Source of the DNA: Muribaculum sp.
GTDB lineage: Bacteria; Bacillota; Clostridia; Lachnospirales; Lachnospiraceae
Assembly (NCBI GenBank): GCA_023663735.1
Contig: JAMPGV010000004.1
Coordinates: 1-64,000, forward strand
Direction of reading: 5' to 3'
DNA: 64,000 nucleotides
Below the pieces are notes generated by a model, which was not told the DNA's origin, ran no database searches, and saw only the letters and a program-made list of their open reading frames with translations. Below are positions 26,973 to 37,212 of this stretch, piece after piece. Made by a program: the position numbers and the translations under genes. The first letter of the stretch is position 1. Every line of letters begins with the position of its first letter.

Positions 26973-27091
26973 CACATTTTTGCAAAAAAGTTTCATTTTT
27001 TTATTTTTTCTTTTTCCGTCCTGAAATTATCAGTAAATTTTTCCATTTGGGACAAATAGACCGTCCATGGGTCTCCGACTCCCACGCGGAC

Positions 27092-27937
27092 TCAAATTGG
27101 CCGAGAGAGCCGCCTCAGCATCTTGCATCCGTGGTCATAGATCGTCATAAGTTCCCGCTTGGCCGCCAGAAAATATCCCTCGCCGGTGTCCTTGTCCACC
27201 GCGGCGATCACGGCCGCCGAGATCTCCCGCACATTGCACTGAGAACTGCTCAGAATCCAACTTCCGTTCAGAGTCTCCTCCAGCATCTTGCGTTTGTCGA
27301 GCGCTTTGATAACCTCCTGCTCATAGGCGCCCACCTCGTCATAGACCAGCAGAATCAGACAGTTCTTCTTCCGCTTCCCGTAATATACGACCGAATTCCC
27401 CTTTTGAGCCAGAATCCGTTCCCGGCTTTCATTATAGCGCTGAATTTCCCGAAGGATCACGCTCTCTATGTCATCTGCCAAATCTTCTCCGCCAGCTTCC
27501 TCCGTGCCGTCCGCCAGCCGCACATAATAATTGACAGAATCAATCAAGAAGGAAAACTTTTTCTTTTTGTAATACCCATCTTCCGTGAGCCTAAACTTCC
27601 GCACGCGCATCCGCTCCTCCATCTGCCCGCGGCTCATATGCTGCAGCCGCGTTAGATCGTTCAGGTCATAGCTTCGCTCCTTCCTCCTGCACTCCTCCAC
27701 CCCAATGGGCGAAAGCGCGATGAGCAGCACCACAAGCGCCAGAAGCGCCAGCACGATGACCCCCACCCAGTAAACGTCCGGGGATACGCCGCGCGCCTCC
27801 ATGTCTTTCTCAAAAAACAGAAGGGCAAAAGCGGCAATCCCCAAAAAGATTGCCAGCCATGCCCAAAACCTCGCCCGCTCCAACACCCGGCGTCGTTTTT
27901 GATGCTCCGATTCTTCTTTCGGATTGTCACATCCCAT
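27092..27937 (-). CDS. Two-helix membrane protein of unknown function
   Basis: A 281-aa protein I do not recognise. A charged N-terminus (KKRRR-type cluster) precedes two transmembrane helices (about 24-42 and 56-76). A 200-residue cytoplasmic domain rich in Arg, Lys and Glu follows. It includes a DDIESVILREIQRYNESRERI helix and a beta-rich NSVVYYGKRKKNCLILLVYDE section. The start has a GAGGG site. It follows lysC by 43 nt on the same strand, so it may be the tail of the threonine operon, though nothing in it suggests a metabolic role. Confidence 0.75.
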   Translation of the reverse strand: MGCDNPKEESEHQKRRRVLERARFWAWLAIFLGIAAFALLFFEKDMEARGVSPDVYWVGVIVLALLALVVLLIALSPIGVEECRRKERSYDLNDLTRLQHMSRGQMEERMRVRKFRLTEDGYYKKKKFSFLIDSVNYYVRLADGTEEAGGEDLADDIESVILREIQRYNESRERILAQKGNSVVYYGKRKKNCLILLVYDEVGAYEQEVIKALDKRKMLEETLNGSWILSSSQCNVREISAAVIAAVDKDTGEGYFLAAKRELMTIYDHGCKMLRRLSRPI

Positions 27938-27980
27938 GATTCCCAGCCCTCTTTCTGATGCCCTCGTTCTGATCCGCAGT

Positions 27981-29300
27981 TTAAAGCTTCGTCACCACAA
28001 AAATATCGTAGATCGCCTTGATGGCGGTCTCAAAATCATCGTCGGACACGCCGATAATGATATTCTGCTCGGAAGATCCCTGATCGATCATCTTTACATT
28101 GATATGATTGTGCGCCAGCGCGGAGAAAATCCGCCCCGCCGTGCCGCGCATGGATTTCATGCCCCGTCCCACCACGGCGATCAGCGCGATGTCGGACTCA
28201 ATCTCGATGGCGTCGGGATTGGTCAGCCTGTGAATTCCAGCCACCACCTGCTGTTCCTTGTGCATGAACTCGTCCTGATGGACGAACACGGTCATGGTGT
28301 CAATGCCGGAGGGAACATGCTCGAAGGAAATCCCGTTTTCCTCAAAGGCCTGCAGCACTTTCCGGCCGAATCCGATCTCCGCGTTCATCATGTCTTTTTC
28401 GATATTGATCGAACAAAAGCCCTTTTTCCCGGCAATTCCGGTGATGACGTACTTGGACTTCTGACAGGTGCTTCCCACGATCCAGGTTCCCTTGTCCTCG
28501 GGGGCGTTGGTGTTGCGGATGTTGATGGGAATGCCCTGCTGGCGCACGGGGAAAATGGCGTCCTCATGCAGCACGCTGGCTCCCATGTAGGAAAGCTCCC
28601 GCAGCTCCTTATAAGTAATCACGTCGATTCTCTCCGGATTCTCGATGATTCTGGGATCCGCCGTCAAAAATCCCGACACATCGGTCCAGTTCTCGTACAC
28701 GTCCGCCTTGACCGCCTTGGCCACGATGGAACCCGTGACATCGGAGCCGCCTCTGGAGAACGTTTTCACCCTGCCGTCCGGCATCGCTCCGTAAAAGCCG
28801 GGAATCACCGCCTGACCGCACTGTTCCAGTCTGGCGGAGAGAACCTGATTGGTCCGGTCCGCGTCGAAATCCCCTTTCTCATCAAAGAAAATCACGGAGG
28901 CGGCGTCCACAAATTCATAGCCCAGATAATTGGCCATGACAATGCCGTTTAAATACTCCCCTCTGGAAGCCGCGTAATTCGCCCCCGCCTTCTCCTGAAA
29001 CTGCTTCTCGATGGTCTTAAATTCCTCCTCCAGACTCAGCTCCAGCTTCAGCCCCTTGATGATCTCCTCGTAGCGCGCCCGGATGGCCTTCAATTCCTTG
29101 CCAAACGCCTTGCCTTCCTCGGCCAGAGCGTAGCACTCATACAACATATCCGTCACTTTGGTGTCATCCGCAAACCGCTTCCCCGGCGCGGAGGGAACCA
29201 CATACCTCCGCTCCTTGTCCGCGCGGATGATCTCCCCCACCTTTTTAAACTGTTCCGCACTGGCGAGGGAACTCCCGCCAAACTTTACCACTTTAGACAT
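27981..29300 (-). CDS. lysC: Aspartate kinase
   Basis: A 439-aa enzyme phosphorylating aspartate, first step toward lysine, threonine and methionine. The N-terminal kinase domain shows VVKFGGSSLASAEQF, KTFSRGGSDVTGSIVA and ENWTDVSGFLTADPRI. Two C-terminal ACT regulatory domains follow (KGFCSINIEKDMMN, DIALIAVVGRGMKSMRGTA), so feedback inhibition is expected. The start at 29300 has a GGAGG site and lies 16 nt after hom. It is the monofunctional single-chain class. Confidence 0.96.
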   Translation of the reverse strand: MSKVVKFGGSSLASAEQFKKVGEIIRADKERRYVVPSAPGKRFADDTKVTDMLYECYALAEEGKAFGKELKAIRARYEEIIKGLKLELSLEEEFKTIEKQFQEKAGANYAASRGEYLNGIVMANYLGYEFVDAASVIFFDEKGDFDADRTNQVLSARLEQCGQAVIPGFYGAMPDGRVKTFSRGGSDVTGSIVAKAVKADVYENWTDVSGFLTADPRIIENPERIDVITYKELRELSYMGASVLHEDAIFPVRQQGIPINIRNTNAPEDKGTWIVGSTCQKSKYVITGIAGKKGFCSINIEKDMMNAEIGFGRKVLQAFEENGISFEHVPSGIDTMTVFVHQDEFMHKEQQVVAGIHRLTNPDAIEIESDIALIAVVGRGMKSMRGTAGRIFSALAHNHINVKMIDQGSSEQNIIIGVSDDDFETAIKAIYDIFVVTKL

Positions 29301-29316
29301 AACAACCTCCATCATA

Positions 29317-30531
29317 TTATTTATACAGGCGGATGGCGCTCTCCACATGCGCTCCCAGCGTCCCGCATTTTGCGGTAAATTCGCTCTCTTTCATGGGAGC
29401 GGTGAACATGGCGAAATCCTGTTCGCGTCCGGGGAGGACGAGCAGCTCTCCGCCTGCAAAAGCCGCCTCCGCAGCAGCTCTTGCAGATGCGCTCAACCGC
29501 ACAAAATAACGGCTCTCCAGCTCGGAGACGTCAGCGATCCGCGCCTCCTCTTCCTCCCAGAAGCACATGATGATCTTGCCCAGATGCCTTGCGCAGTCCA
29601 CCACATCGGACACCACCGCGCTGGCCGTGGGCAGTTTGCCTGCGCCGCGCCCGTAATACATGGAATCCCCCAGCATGTTCCCCGTGACGAACACGGCGTT
29701 GAACACGTCGTTGACCATCCCCAGAGGGTGATCCTTGTCCAGCATAAAAGGCGCCACCATGGCCATCACCTGATCCTCGCCCATGGCCGTACTCTTCGCC
29801 AGCAGTTTGATCGTCTTGCCGGCGGCTTTGGCATAGGCAAAATCGGCCGGGCTGATCTTGGTGATCCCCTCCGTATGAATCTTCTCGCTGTCCACGTTCT
29901 TCCCCATCATCAGAGAGGAGAGAATCGCGATCTTGCGGCAGGCGTCATGTCCCTCCACGTCCGCCTCCGGGTTGCGCTCCGCATAGCCTTTCTCCTGCGC
30001 CTCTTTCAGCACTTCGGCAAAATCCGCGCCCTCCCGCTCCATCTTGGTGAGGATATAGTTGGTGGTGCCGTTTAAGATTCCGGTAATCGCCTCGATGCGC
30101 TCCGCGGTCAAAGAATAATTCAAGGGGCGGATAATGGGAATCCCGCCGCCCACGCTGGCCTCAAAGAGATAATTGCAGTTGTGCACATGAGCGGTCCGAA
30201 GAAGCTCCGGCCCGTGTTTGGCCACCAGCTCCTTGTTGGAGGTACACACGCTCTTTCCCCGCTCCAAGGCGGCCTTGGTAAATTGGTAAGCGGCGCCCAC
30301 GCCACCCATGGTCTCACAGATGATCGAAACCTCGTCGTCCGACACGATCCGTTCAAAATCATGCACTACCCTGTCCGCATAAGGATCTCCCGGGAAATCC
30401 CGCAGATCCAGAATATACTTGACATGCAGTTCCTGTCCGGACTTCTTGTTCACCATGTCCTTATTCTTCTCGATAACCTCCACCACACCGCTTCCCACGG
30501 TGCCATACCCTAACACAGCTACATTGACCAT
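29317..30531 (-). CDS. hom: Homoserine dehydrogenase
   Basis: A 404-aa enzyme converting aspartate semialdehyde to homoserine. The Rossmann motif VAVLGYGTVGSGV is at the N-terminus. The catalytic domain has ILNGTTNYILTKM, EADVEGHDACRKIAILSSLM and YYGRGAGKLPTASAVV. A short ACT-like tail ends the protein. The start at 30531 follows GGGAG; an ATG ten codons upstream overlaps the previous stop codon but has no site. It is co-transcribed between the ACT protein and lysC. Confidence 0.96.
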   Translation of the reverse strand: MVNVAVLGYGTVGSGVVEVIEKNKDMVNKKSGQELHVKYILDLRDFPGDPYADRVVHDFERIVSDDEVSIICETMGGVGAAYQFTKAALERGKSVCTSNKELVAKHGPELLRTAHVHNCNYLFEASVGGGIPIIRPLNYSLTAERIEAITGILNGTTNYILTKMEREGADFAEVLKEAQEKGYAERNPEADVEGHDACRKIAILSSLMMGKNVDSEKIHTEGITKISPADFAYAKAAGKTIKLLAKSTAMGEDQVMAMVAPFMLDKDHPLGMVNDVFNAVFVTGNMLGDSMYYGRGAGKLPTASAVVSDVVDCARHLGKIIMCFWEEEEARIADVSELESRYFVRLSASARAAAEAAFAGGELLVLPGREQDFAMFTAPMKESEFTAKCGTLGAHVESAIRLYK

Positions 30532-30557
30532 ACTTTGTCTTCTCCCTTTTTGGTTTC

Positions 30558-31001
30558 TCATTCTCTGGCCAGAATCTTCACATGGCGGACGCCTTTTTGA
30601 TCTTCCATCCGCTCTATCATCTTGGAGATATCCCCCGTGGTCTTCAACACCTGCACGCTCAGGCTTAAAGAAGCGATCCCGTTGATGGGAATACTCTGAT
30701 GAATCGTCAAAATATTGGCCTGATATTCCGCAATAATCTTCAGCACATCCGACAGAAGCCCCGGCTCGTCCTCCATCTGGAAGGTCAGCGTCACGGTCGT
30801 CCCCTGCGAATTGTCATGAAACTGAAAAATATCATCCTTGTACTTATAAAAAGAACTGCGGCTGATGCCCACCGCGTCCACCGCTTCCTGAACCGTCAGC
30901 ACTTTCTCCGACTCCAGAAGCCGCTTCGCCTCAACCACTTTGAGCAGCACCTCGGGAACCGCCTTGCGGCGCACCACGAAATACTTGGCTGTCTCTCCCA
31001 T
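30558..31001 (-). CDS. ACT-domain regulatory protein (UPF0735/PheB-like)
   Basis: A 147-aa protein. A short N-terminal helix-turn-helix-like segment (LTVQEAVDAVGISRSSFYKYKDDIF) precedes one ACT domain (VTLTFQMEDEPGLLSDVLKIIAEYQANILTI) that binds amino acids. The family is found at the head of hom operons in Firmicutes and is thought to act as a local regulator sensing threonine or a related amino acid. The start at 31001 has AAAGGA. Its stop codon is 26 nt from the hom start. Confidence 0.9.
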   Translation of the reverse strand: MGETAKYFVVRRKAVPEVLLKVVEAKRLLESEKVLTVQEAVDAVGISRSSFYKYKDDIFQFHDNSQGTTVTLTFQMEDEPGLLSDVLKIIAEYQANILTIHQSIPINGIASLSLSVQVLKTTGDISKMIERMEDQKGVRHVKILARE

Positions 31002-31053
31002 ACCCGTTCCTTTCTGTATCCGCAGAGCGGACACTTGTCTGTCACCGAGAGAT

Positions 31054-31082
31054 ATTCTAGCACAGAAATCCGGTGGACACAA
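31054..31082 (-). promoter_or_regulatory. Promoter of the ACT-hom-lysC operon
   Basis: Minus-strand TTGTGT (31077-31082), a 17-bp spacer and an extended -10 TGCTAGAAT (box 31054-31059), about 50 nt upstream of the ACT gene. No T-box or lysine riboswitch was seen. Confidence 0.65.
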
Positions 31083-31150
31083 GAGGCAATTTGAAACTTC
31101 TCTTCCCTTTTGTCGTCTTATCAAATGATAGGCCGACAACGCCAAATAAC

Positions 31151-31164
31151 CGGACGATCGTCCG
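31151..31164. promoter_or_regulatory. Perfect 14-bp palindrome before the serpin gene
   Basis: CGGACGATCGTCCG lies 4 bp upstream of the serpin AAGGAGG site. It could bind a dimeric repressor or form a small hairpin next to the ribosome binding site. Confidence 0.5.
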
Positions 31165-31181
31165 TCCCAAGGAGGTTCCCT

Positions 31182-32522
31182 ATGAATACGATAAATTTTT
31201 CCGCTCTAAAATCCGTTTCCGCGCTTCTGCTTCTCGCCATGGCGGCCACACTTCTCTCCGGCTGCGGCGATGCCCGGAAAATCCCTCCCGCCACACAATC
31301 CGGCGGACAGCCTTCCACGTCGGACAGCCGGACACACAACCTGCCGTCCGACGCGTCCTCTCCCGCAGAACCGCCGAGTCGGATTGTTCCCGCCGGGGAA
31401 GTTGTCTCCACGGCATCTCCTGAGGATTTTTACGCCGCCACCATGCCCGCTTTCCTTGGGAACACAGAGGGAGAAAACCGCGTCTACTCTCCCACCAATG
31501 TCTATATCGCTCTGGCCATGCTGGCCGAAATCACGGAGGGCGGAAGCAGGGAACAGCTTTTGACGCTTCTGGGCGCGACAGATATCGAAACGCTGCGGAA
31601 AGAGGTCTCCACGCTCTGGGAGAGCAACTGCCGGGACGATGAGATCTCCACCATCCTGCCCGCCGCCTCCCTCTGGACGGACAAAACGCTCTCCCTCCGA
31701 GCGGATACCGGTGAAACCCTGTCGGAATTCTACCACGCCACCGCCCATCAGGGCAAAATGGGATCCGACAGCTTTAACCGAGCATTTCAGAAATGGCTCA
31801 ACGACCAAACCGGAGGCCTTTTACAACAGCAGGTCTCCGATCAGGAATTGACCAAAGATACCTTGATGGCGCTGGCCGCCACCCTCTATTTCAAAAACCG
31901 CTGGGCGGAAGAATTCTCCGAGCGTGCCACCGCCGAGGATCTCTTTTGGACCGATACGGAAGCAATCACCTGCGACTTCATGAACCAGACGCTCACAACC
32001 GATTATTATCAGGGCGACAGCTTTGCGGCCGCGGCGCTGCCCTTTCGGGACGGTTGTAAAATGTGGCTGTTTCTGCCGGACGAAGACTCCTCCGTGGAGG
32101 CGCTGCTGGAGCGGGGATCCGATTTGGCCGGACTGGCCATGCACGCTTCCGAACAAGAAGCTCTACAGAGTCTTCCCGTCTGTCTGTCCGTCCCCAAATT
32201 TGACGCAGCGTCAAACGCCAATCTGATAGACGCTCTGCAGCAATTGGGCATAACCGATGTGTTTGACCCGGATACGGCCGACTTTTCGGCGGCGCTGACA
32301 GACGCCTCTGAAGCCTATGTCTCCCAGATCAGCCACGCCGCAAGAGTCCTGATCGACGAGGAGGGCTGCGAAGCCGCCGCCTTTACCACAGTCATGGTGG
32401 GCAAATCTGCCCTGCCTCTGTCCAAGGAGACCATCGACTTTACCGTAAACCGTCCCTTCCTCTTCGTCATTACCGGCGGTGGGGACGTTCCTCTATTTGT
32501 CGGAGTGGTCAACCGTCCCTGA
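31182..32522 (+). CDS. Secreted serpin (serine protease inhibitor) lipoprotein
   Basis: A 446-aa product from ATG 31182 with AAGGAGG at 6 nt. A lipoprotein signal ends at LLSGC, and a Ser/Pro/Thr-rich linker precedes a full serpin fold. Conserved serpin stretches include RVYSPTNVYIALAML (helix B), ALAATLYFKNRWAEEF, the breach/shutter VCLSVPKFDAASNANL and the C-terminal NRPFLFVITGGGDVPLFVGVVN. The reactive-loop hinge reads EEGCEAAAFTTV, small-residue rich as in inhibitory serpins, with Cys at the usual P14 Thr. By hinge counting the scissile bond falls near GKSALP. Gut bacterial serpins inhibit host and bacterial proteases such as elastase. It is divergent from its neighbours and monocistronic. 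Confidence 0.93.
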   Translation: MNTINFSALKSVSALLLLAMAATLLSGCGDARKIPPATQSGGQPSTSDSRTHNLPSDASSPAEPPSRIVPAGEVVSTASPEDFYAATMPAFLGNTEGENRVYSPTNVYIALAMLAEITEGGSREQLLTLLGATDIETLRKEVSTLWESNCRDDEISTILPAASLWTDKTLSLRADTGETLSEFYHATAHQGKMGSDSFNRAFQKWLNDQTGGLLQQQVSDQELTKDTLMALAATLYFKNRWAEEFSERATAEDLFWTDTEAITCDFMNQTLTTDYYQGDSFAAAALPFRDGCKMWLFLPDEDSSVEALLERGSDLAGLAMHASEQEALQSLPVCLSVPKFDAASNANLIDALQQLGITDVFDPDTADFSAALTDASEAYVSQISHAARVLIDEEGCEAAAFTTVMVGKSALPLSKETIDFTVNRPFLFVITGGGDVPLFVGVVNRP

Positions 32523-32535
32523 TCCCGGAAGCCAG

Positions 32536-32582
32536 AAAGGACAGCGCCGCCGGAACCCTTCCGCACACCGCGCTGTCCTTTT
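32536..32582. terminator. Terminator of the serpin gene
   Basis: AAAGGACAGCG (32536-32546) pairs with CGCTGTCCTTT (32571-32581), ending in TTTT. The A-rich left side allows use from the glyA direction too. Confidence 0.9.
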
Positions 32583-32622
32583 GTCTCTTGATTGCCGCTT
32601 CTTATACTGCCCTTATTGCTGC

Positions 32623-32674
32623 TTCTTATTGCCTCTTCTTATTGCCTCTTCTTATTGCCTCTTCTTATTGCTGC
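32623..32674. repeat. Four 13-bp pyrimidine-rich tandem units
   Basis: Three perfect TTCTTATTGCCTC units and a fourth ending CTGC, in the spacer between the serpin terminator and the glyA stop. Same unit length as the array at 24941-24979. Confidence 0.85.
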
Positions 32675-32692
32675 CCTTCATCATTGCTCTTT

Positions 32693-33931
32693 TTACGCCA
32701 ACGGATATTTGTCGGTCAAAGTCTGCACGATTGCGCGAGCCTCGGGAATCTTCGCCTCACCCTCTTTGATGACCATGGCGATGGCCTCGGCGATGCGATC
32801 CATATCCGCCGTGTTCATGCCTCTCGACGTCACCGCGGGCGTTCCCAGACGCACGCCGCTTGTCACAAACGGAGACTGCGGATCGTTGGGGATCGTATTC
32901 TTGTTGCAGGTGATGTGAGCCGCATCAAGCAGTTTCTCCACCGCCTTGCCCGTGAGCCCGAAATTGGTCAGGTCCACCAGCATCAGATGATTGTCCGTGC
33001 CGCCGGAGACGATCTTGATGCCTCTGTCCGTCAATCCCTTGCAGAGCGCCTGCGCATTGTCAACGATGCCTTTCTGATAGGTCTTGAACTCGTCGCTCAA
33101 AGCCTCCTTGAAGCAGACTGCCTTGGCCGCGATCACATGCATCAGCGGGCCGCCCTGAATACCGGGGAAAATAGCCTTGTTGAAGTTAAATTGATCTGCC
33201 GCCTCCTGATTGCACAGGATCAGGCCGCCGCGGGGGCCGCGCAGCGTCTTGTGCGTGGTGGTGGTCACCACATCCGCATAGGGGATGGGGCTGGGATGCA
33301 GCCCTGCGGCCACCAGACCCGCGATATGCGCCATATCCACCATAAGCACCGCGCCCACCTCGTCGGCCACCTCGCGGAATTTCCCAAAGTCGATGGTGCG
33401 GGCATAAGCGGAAGCGCCTGCGATAATCATCTTGGGCTTTGCCTCCAGCGCAATCTCTCGCAGCTTGTCATAGTCGATAAATCCGTCGTCATTGACGCCG
33501 TAAGGCACGATATGGAAATATTTCCCGGACATATTCACAGGGCTTCCGTGCGTCAGATGGCCGCCGTGATCCAGATTCATGCCCATGATCGTATCGCCGG
33601 GCTTGCACACCGCAAACTGCACAGCCATATTGGCCTGTGCGCCGGAATGGGGCTGTACATTCGCATAGTCGCAGCCAAACAGCTTCTTTGCCCTGTCAAT
33701 GGCCAAATTCTCCACCACATCCACACAGTCGCAGCCGCCGTAATATCTCTTCCCGGGATATCCTTCCGCGTATTTGTTGGTGAGCGGGCTTCCCATCGCC
33801 GCCATCACCGCTTTGCTCACCCAGTTCTCGGAAGCGATCAGTTCAATATGACTGTTCTGTCTGGCCTGCTCGTCCACGATCGCCTGCGCGATCTCGGGAT
33901 CCACGAGCTTCACGTCGTCCAATGAATACAT
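32693..33931 (-). CDS. glyA: Serine hydroxymethyltransferase
   Basis: A 412-aa PLP enzyme interconverting serine and glycine while charging tetrahydrofolate, so it feeds the thymidylate and purine pathways. [34 protein letters not shown] near the N-terminus and the PLP lysine in [15 protein letters not shown] are typical. The start at 33931 has AGGAGGAG. Confidence 0.98.
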   Translation of the reverse strand: MYSLDDVKLVDPEIAQAIVDEQARQNSHIELIASENWVSKAVMAAMGSPLTNKYAEGYPGKRYYGGCDCVDVVENLAIDRAKKLFGCDYANVQPHSGAQANMAVQFAVCKPGDTIMGMNLDHGGHLTHGSPVNMSGKYFHIVPYGVNDDGFIDYDKLREIALEAKPKMIIAGASAYARTIDFGKFREVADEVGAVLMVDMAHIAGLVAAGLHPSPIPYADVVTTTTHKTLRGPRGGLILCNQEAADQFNFNKAIFPGIQGGPLMHVIAAKAVCFKEALSDEFKTYQKGIVDNAQALCKGLTDRGIKIVSGGTDNHLMLVDLTNFGLTGKAVEKLLDAAHITCNKNTIPNDPQSPFVTSGVRLGTPAVTSRGMNTADMDRIAEAIAMVIKEGEAKIPEARAIVQTLTDKYPLA

Positions 33932-33960
33932 TTTTTCTCCTCCTGTCGAATACAAAGTTT

Positions 33961-33977
33961 TGCTATAGATTATAGCA
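33961..33977 (-). promoter_or_regulatory. glyA extended -10 promoter with overlapping inverted repeat
   Basis: Minus-strand TGCTATAAT provides an extended -10 (box 33969-33974) with a weak -35. The same bases form TGCTATA-GAT-TATAGCA, a 7-bp inverted repeat that could be an operator. Confidence 0.6.
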
Positions 33978-34005
33978 TACAATCCGCCGAAAGCAAAGAA
34001 AATAT

Positions 34006-34034
34006 TTGCAATCAAACAGAGGCTGGTCTATAAT
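34006..34034 (+). promoter_or_regulatory. Possible promoter toward the malic enzyme gene
   Basis: TTGCAA (34006-34011), a 17-bp spacer and TATAAT (34029-34034). It is about 380 nt upstream of the malic enzyme start, with two repeat elements between. Confidence 0.55.
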
Positions 34035-34136
34035 GAGAACCATACGGCCTTAGCCGACACATTTCACAGGCTATACCGCTATGCATCCGGAGATTGTGAA
34101 AGACCGACTCCACATTCTCCCTCAACTGCCGTTATA

Positions 34137-34173
34137 GACGATTGCGGGACCCGGATTTGCGTAATCCGCCTAA
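34137..34173 (+). mobile_element. End-only derivative of the structured element (37 bp)
   Basis: GACGATTGCGGGAC at the left and TTTGCGTAATCCGCCTA at the right are the two ends of the family with the core missing. Flanks AACTGCCGTTATA (34124-34136) and AACTATCATAATA (34174-34186) match at 9 of 13 positions, compatible with an old duplication. It abuts copy 2. Confidence 0.55.
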
Positions 34174-34186
34174 AACTATCATAATA
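34174..34186. repeat. 13-bp direct repeat flanking element copy 2
   Basis: AACTATCATAATA matches AACTATCACAAAA at 34390-34402 at 11 of 13 positions, on the two sides of copy 2. Confidence 0.7.
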
Positions 34187-34389
34187 GACGTTTGCGAAAC
34201 GACATTTTGAGGAATCCGAATTGTGCAGATTGTATATTCATAAGCAGACCCTAGCGAACCGCCGATACTTAGATGCCGTATTTTGGCATCTTATGTACCG
34301 TTGCGGTGAGGTGGGAGCGAAAGCGGGTCTGCGTTGAATGTGCAATTAGCACAATGACTCTTTGCAAATTGGAGTTTTGCAATCGCCTA
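34187..34389 (+). mobile_element. Dispersed structured element, copy 2 (203 bp)
   Basis: Ends GACGTTTGCGAAAC and GTTTTGCAATCGCCTA. The core has GCAGACCC (34244-34251) pairing with GGGTCTGC (34325-34332), ACCGC/GCGGT, CGATAC/GTACCG and AGATGCC (34271-34277)/GGCATCT (34285-34291) with loop GTATTTT. Several pairs differ from copy 3 on both sides at once while keeping pairing. It lies between divergent glyA and the malic enzyme gene, ending about 28 nt before the latter. Confidence 0.87.
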
Positions 34390-34417
34390 AACTATCACAA
34401 AAAAGCGAGGTACTCCC

Positions 34418-35571
<1,154 letters not shown>

Positions 35572-35572
<1 letters not shown>

Positions 35573-36603
35573 TGGTGCGGCAGGATAACTGGCATCAAAA
35601 ACCTTATTATTCTCTGGACGCATGGTGCAAAAACACCCTGTCCCGCAAATGTTACCGGATCGCACTGGACGCCCATATGACCTGCCCCAACCGGGACGGG
35701 ACGCTGGACACCCGGGGATGCGCCTTCTGCAGCGCAGGGGGAAGCGGCGATTTCGCCGTGGACACATCGGGCAAAAGCATTGAGCGGCAGCTGGCGGAGG
35801 GGCTTGCGCGTCTGGGGGACAAATTCCGTCCGGATGCGGATTCCCACGCCGCGCAAAACGCCTGTCTCATCGCCTATTTTCAGTCGTATACCAACACCTA
35901 TGCGCCTGTGGAGACGCTCCGCCGCCTCTATGAGGAGGCTCTGTCCGCCCCGGCCGTCTGCGGCCTCTCCATCGCCACCAGACCGGACTGTCTGCCGTAT
36001 GAAGTCCTGCAGCTTCTCTCGGAACTAAAAACAGCCCACCCGGACAAATTCATCTGGATTGAGCTGGGACTGCAGACCATTCATGAGCGGACGGCAGCGC
36101 TGATCCGCCGCGGCTATGAACTGCCCTGTTTTGAGGAGACTTTTTCTGCATTGCAGGACGTCTCCATTCCTGTGATCGTCCATCTGATTCTGGGACTTCC
36201 CGGAGAGACAAGAGAAATGATGCTGGAAAGCGTGCAGTACCTAAACCGCCTGCTGCCCTTCGGCGTCAAGCTCCAGCTCCTCCATTACTTAAAAGGAACG
36301 GATCTGGGCGAATGGTATCTGGCCGGGAAAACTCCGAACAAAACGTCAGGAAGCGATGCGTTGGAAATACGTGCATTAAACATGCGTGCATTGGAGAAAG
36401 AAGAATATCTTTTGATTCTGATCGACTGCATCCGCCATCTCTCCCCCGAGATCGTCATCCACCGCCTGACCGGAGACGGCCCCCGCGGGAGCCTGATCGC
36501 ACCGAATTGGAGCCTGAACAAAAAAGATGTGCTGAACAGCCTGCACCGCCGGATGAAAACCCTCGGCGCGGCACAGGGAGATCTGCTTTCCGAAACCGGC
36601 TGA
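35572..36603 (+). CDS. Radical SAM protein, YhcC/TIGR01212 type
   Basis: A 343-aa radical SAM protein. The cluster motif CPNRDGTLDTRGCAFC provides three Cys ligands in the extended spacing of this family. GLSIATRPDCLP and WIELGLQTIHERTAALIRRGY are family signatures. The reaction is not established; tRNA modification has been proposed for related proteins. It follows the malic enzyme with a one-base overlap. Confidence 0.9.
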
Positions 36604-36645
36604 AATAGGTGATTCATAATCGATAATTCAAAGAAGAGGAACGCC

Positions 36646-37161
36646 ATGTTACAGGATCCGTTGACACTCTACAAATTAATCGTTCTCTACATGCTGAACA
36701 AAGTTACTTTTCCTCTGACGAAAGCACAGGTTACGGACTTTATTCTGGAGCGGGAATACACCAATTTCCTGACCCTCCAGCAGGCCATCGGAGAACTGAC
36801 GGACGCGGGAATGATCTCTCCGCAGACCATCGGCAACCGCACCCATCTGGCCATCACCGAGGAGGGCGCTCAGACCCTGTCCTATTTTGGCAGCCGCATC
36901 GGCGATCCCATCAAGGAGGACATTGACGCCTACTTCAAGGAACATGAGCTGACGCTGCGCAACGAAGTCTCCGTACAGAGCTATTATTACAAATCCACTT
37001 CCGGAGAATATGAGGCTCGTCTGGTAGCCAAAGACAGAGGCATCTCTCTGGTGGACATCACGCTCTCCGTTCCCTCGCAGGAGGTGGCGTCCGCCATCTG
37101 CGACAACTGGCGCGGCAAGAACGAGAGCATTTATCAATACTTGATACAGGAGCTGTTTTGA
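36646..37161 (+). CDS. DUF4364 family protein
   Basis: A 171-aa clostridial protein with a winged-helix-like N-terminus (LTLYKLIVLYMLNKVTFPLTKAQVTDFIL, then a GELTDAGMI wing) and a beta-rich C-terminal domain. The family is conserved in Clostridia with unknown function and is likely DNA-binding. The start has AGAGGA. It lies 42 nt after the radical SAM gene and may share its transcript. Confidence 0.9.
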   Translation: MLQDPLTLYKLIVLYMLNKVTFPLTKAQVTDFILEREYTNFLTLQQAIGELTDAGMISPQTIGNRTHLAITEEGAQTLSYFGSRIGDPIKEDIDAYFKEHELTLRNEVSVQSYYYKSTSGEYEARLVAKDRGISLVDITLSVPSQEVASAICDNWRGKNESIYQYLIQELF

Positions 37162-37212
37162 TTCTGAACAAAACCGCCTTGCACCAGACTGTCCTGTGCA
37201 TTCCGTGCTGCT

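Larger units (their letters stand above)
26325..27091. other. 767-bp AT-rich spacer with an isolated transcription unit
   Basis: The spacer holds a minus-strand consensus promoter (26944-26972), an AAAGGAGG sequence (26872-26883) with no start codon at normal spacing, a 60-codon open frame (26648-26830) and an inverted repeat GAGAGCGTAT/ATACGCTCTC (26493-26502 and 26519-26528). It is visibly more AT-rich than the flanking genes. Part of it may be a decayed or acquired gene, or an untranslated RNA. Confidence 0.6.

Noticed and set aside
31002..31110. T-box or lysine riboswitch before ACT-hom-lysC
   Set aside because: The leader is only about 50 nt and has no T-box sequence or terminator.
34187..34389. 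Copy 2 as a riboswitch for the malic enzyme
   Set aside because: The same structure occurs antisense between unrelated genes at the two other sites, so a gene-specific sensor is unlikely.
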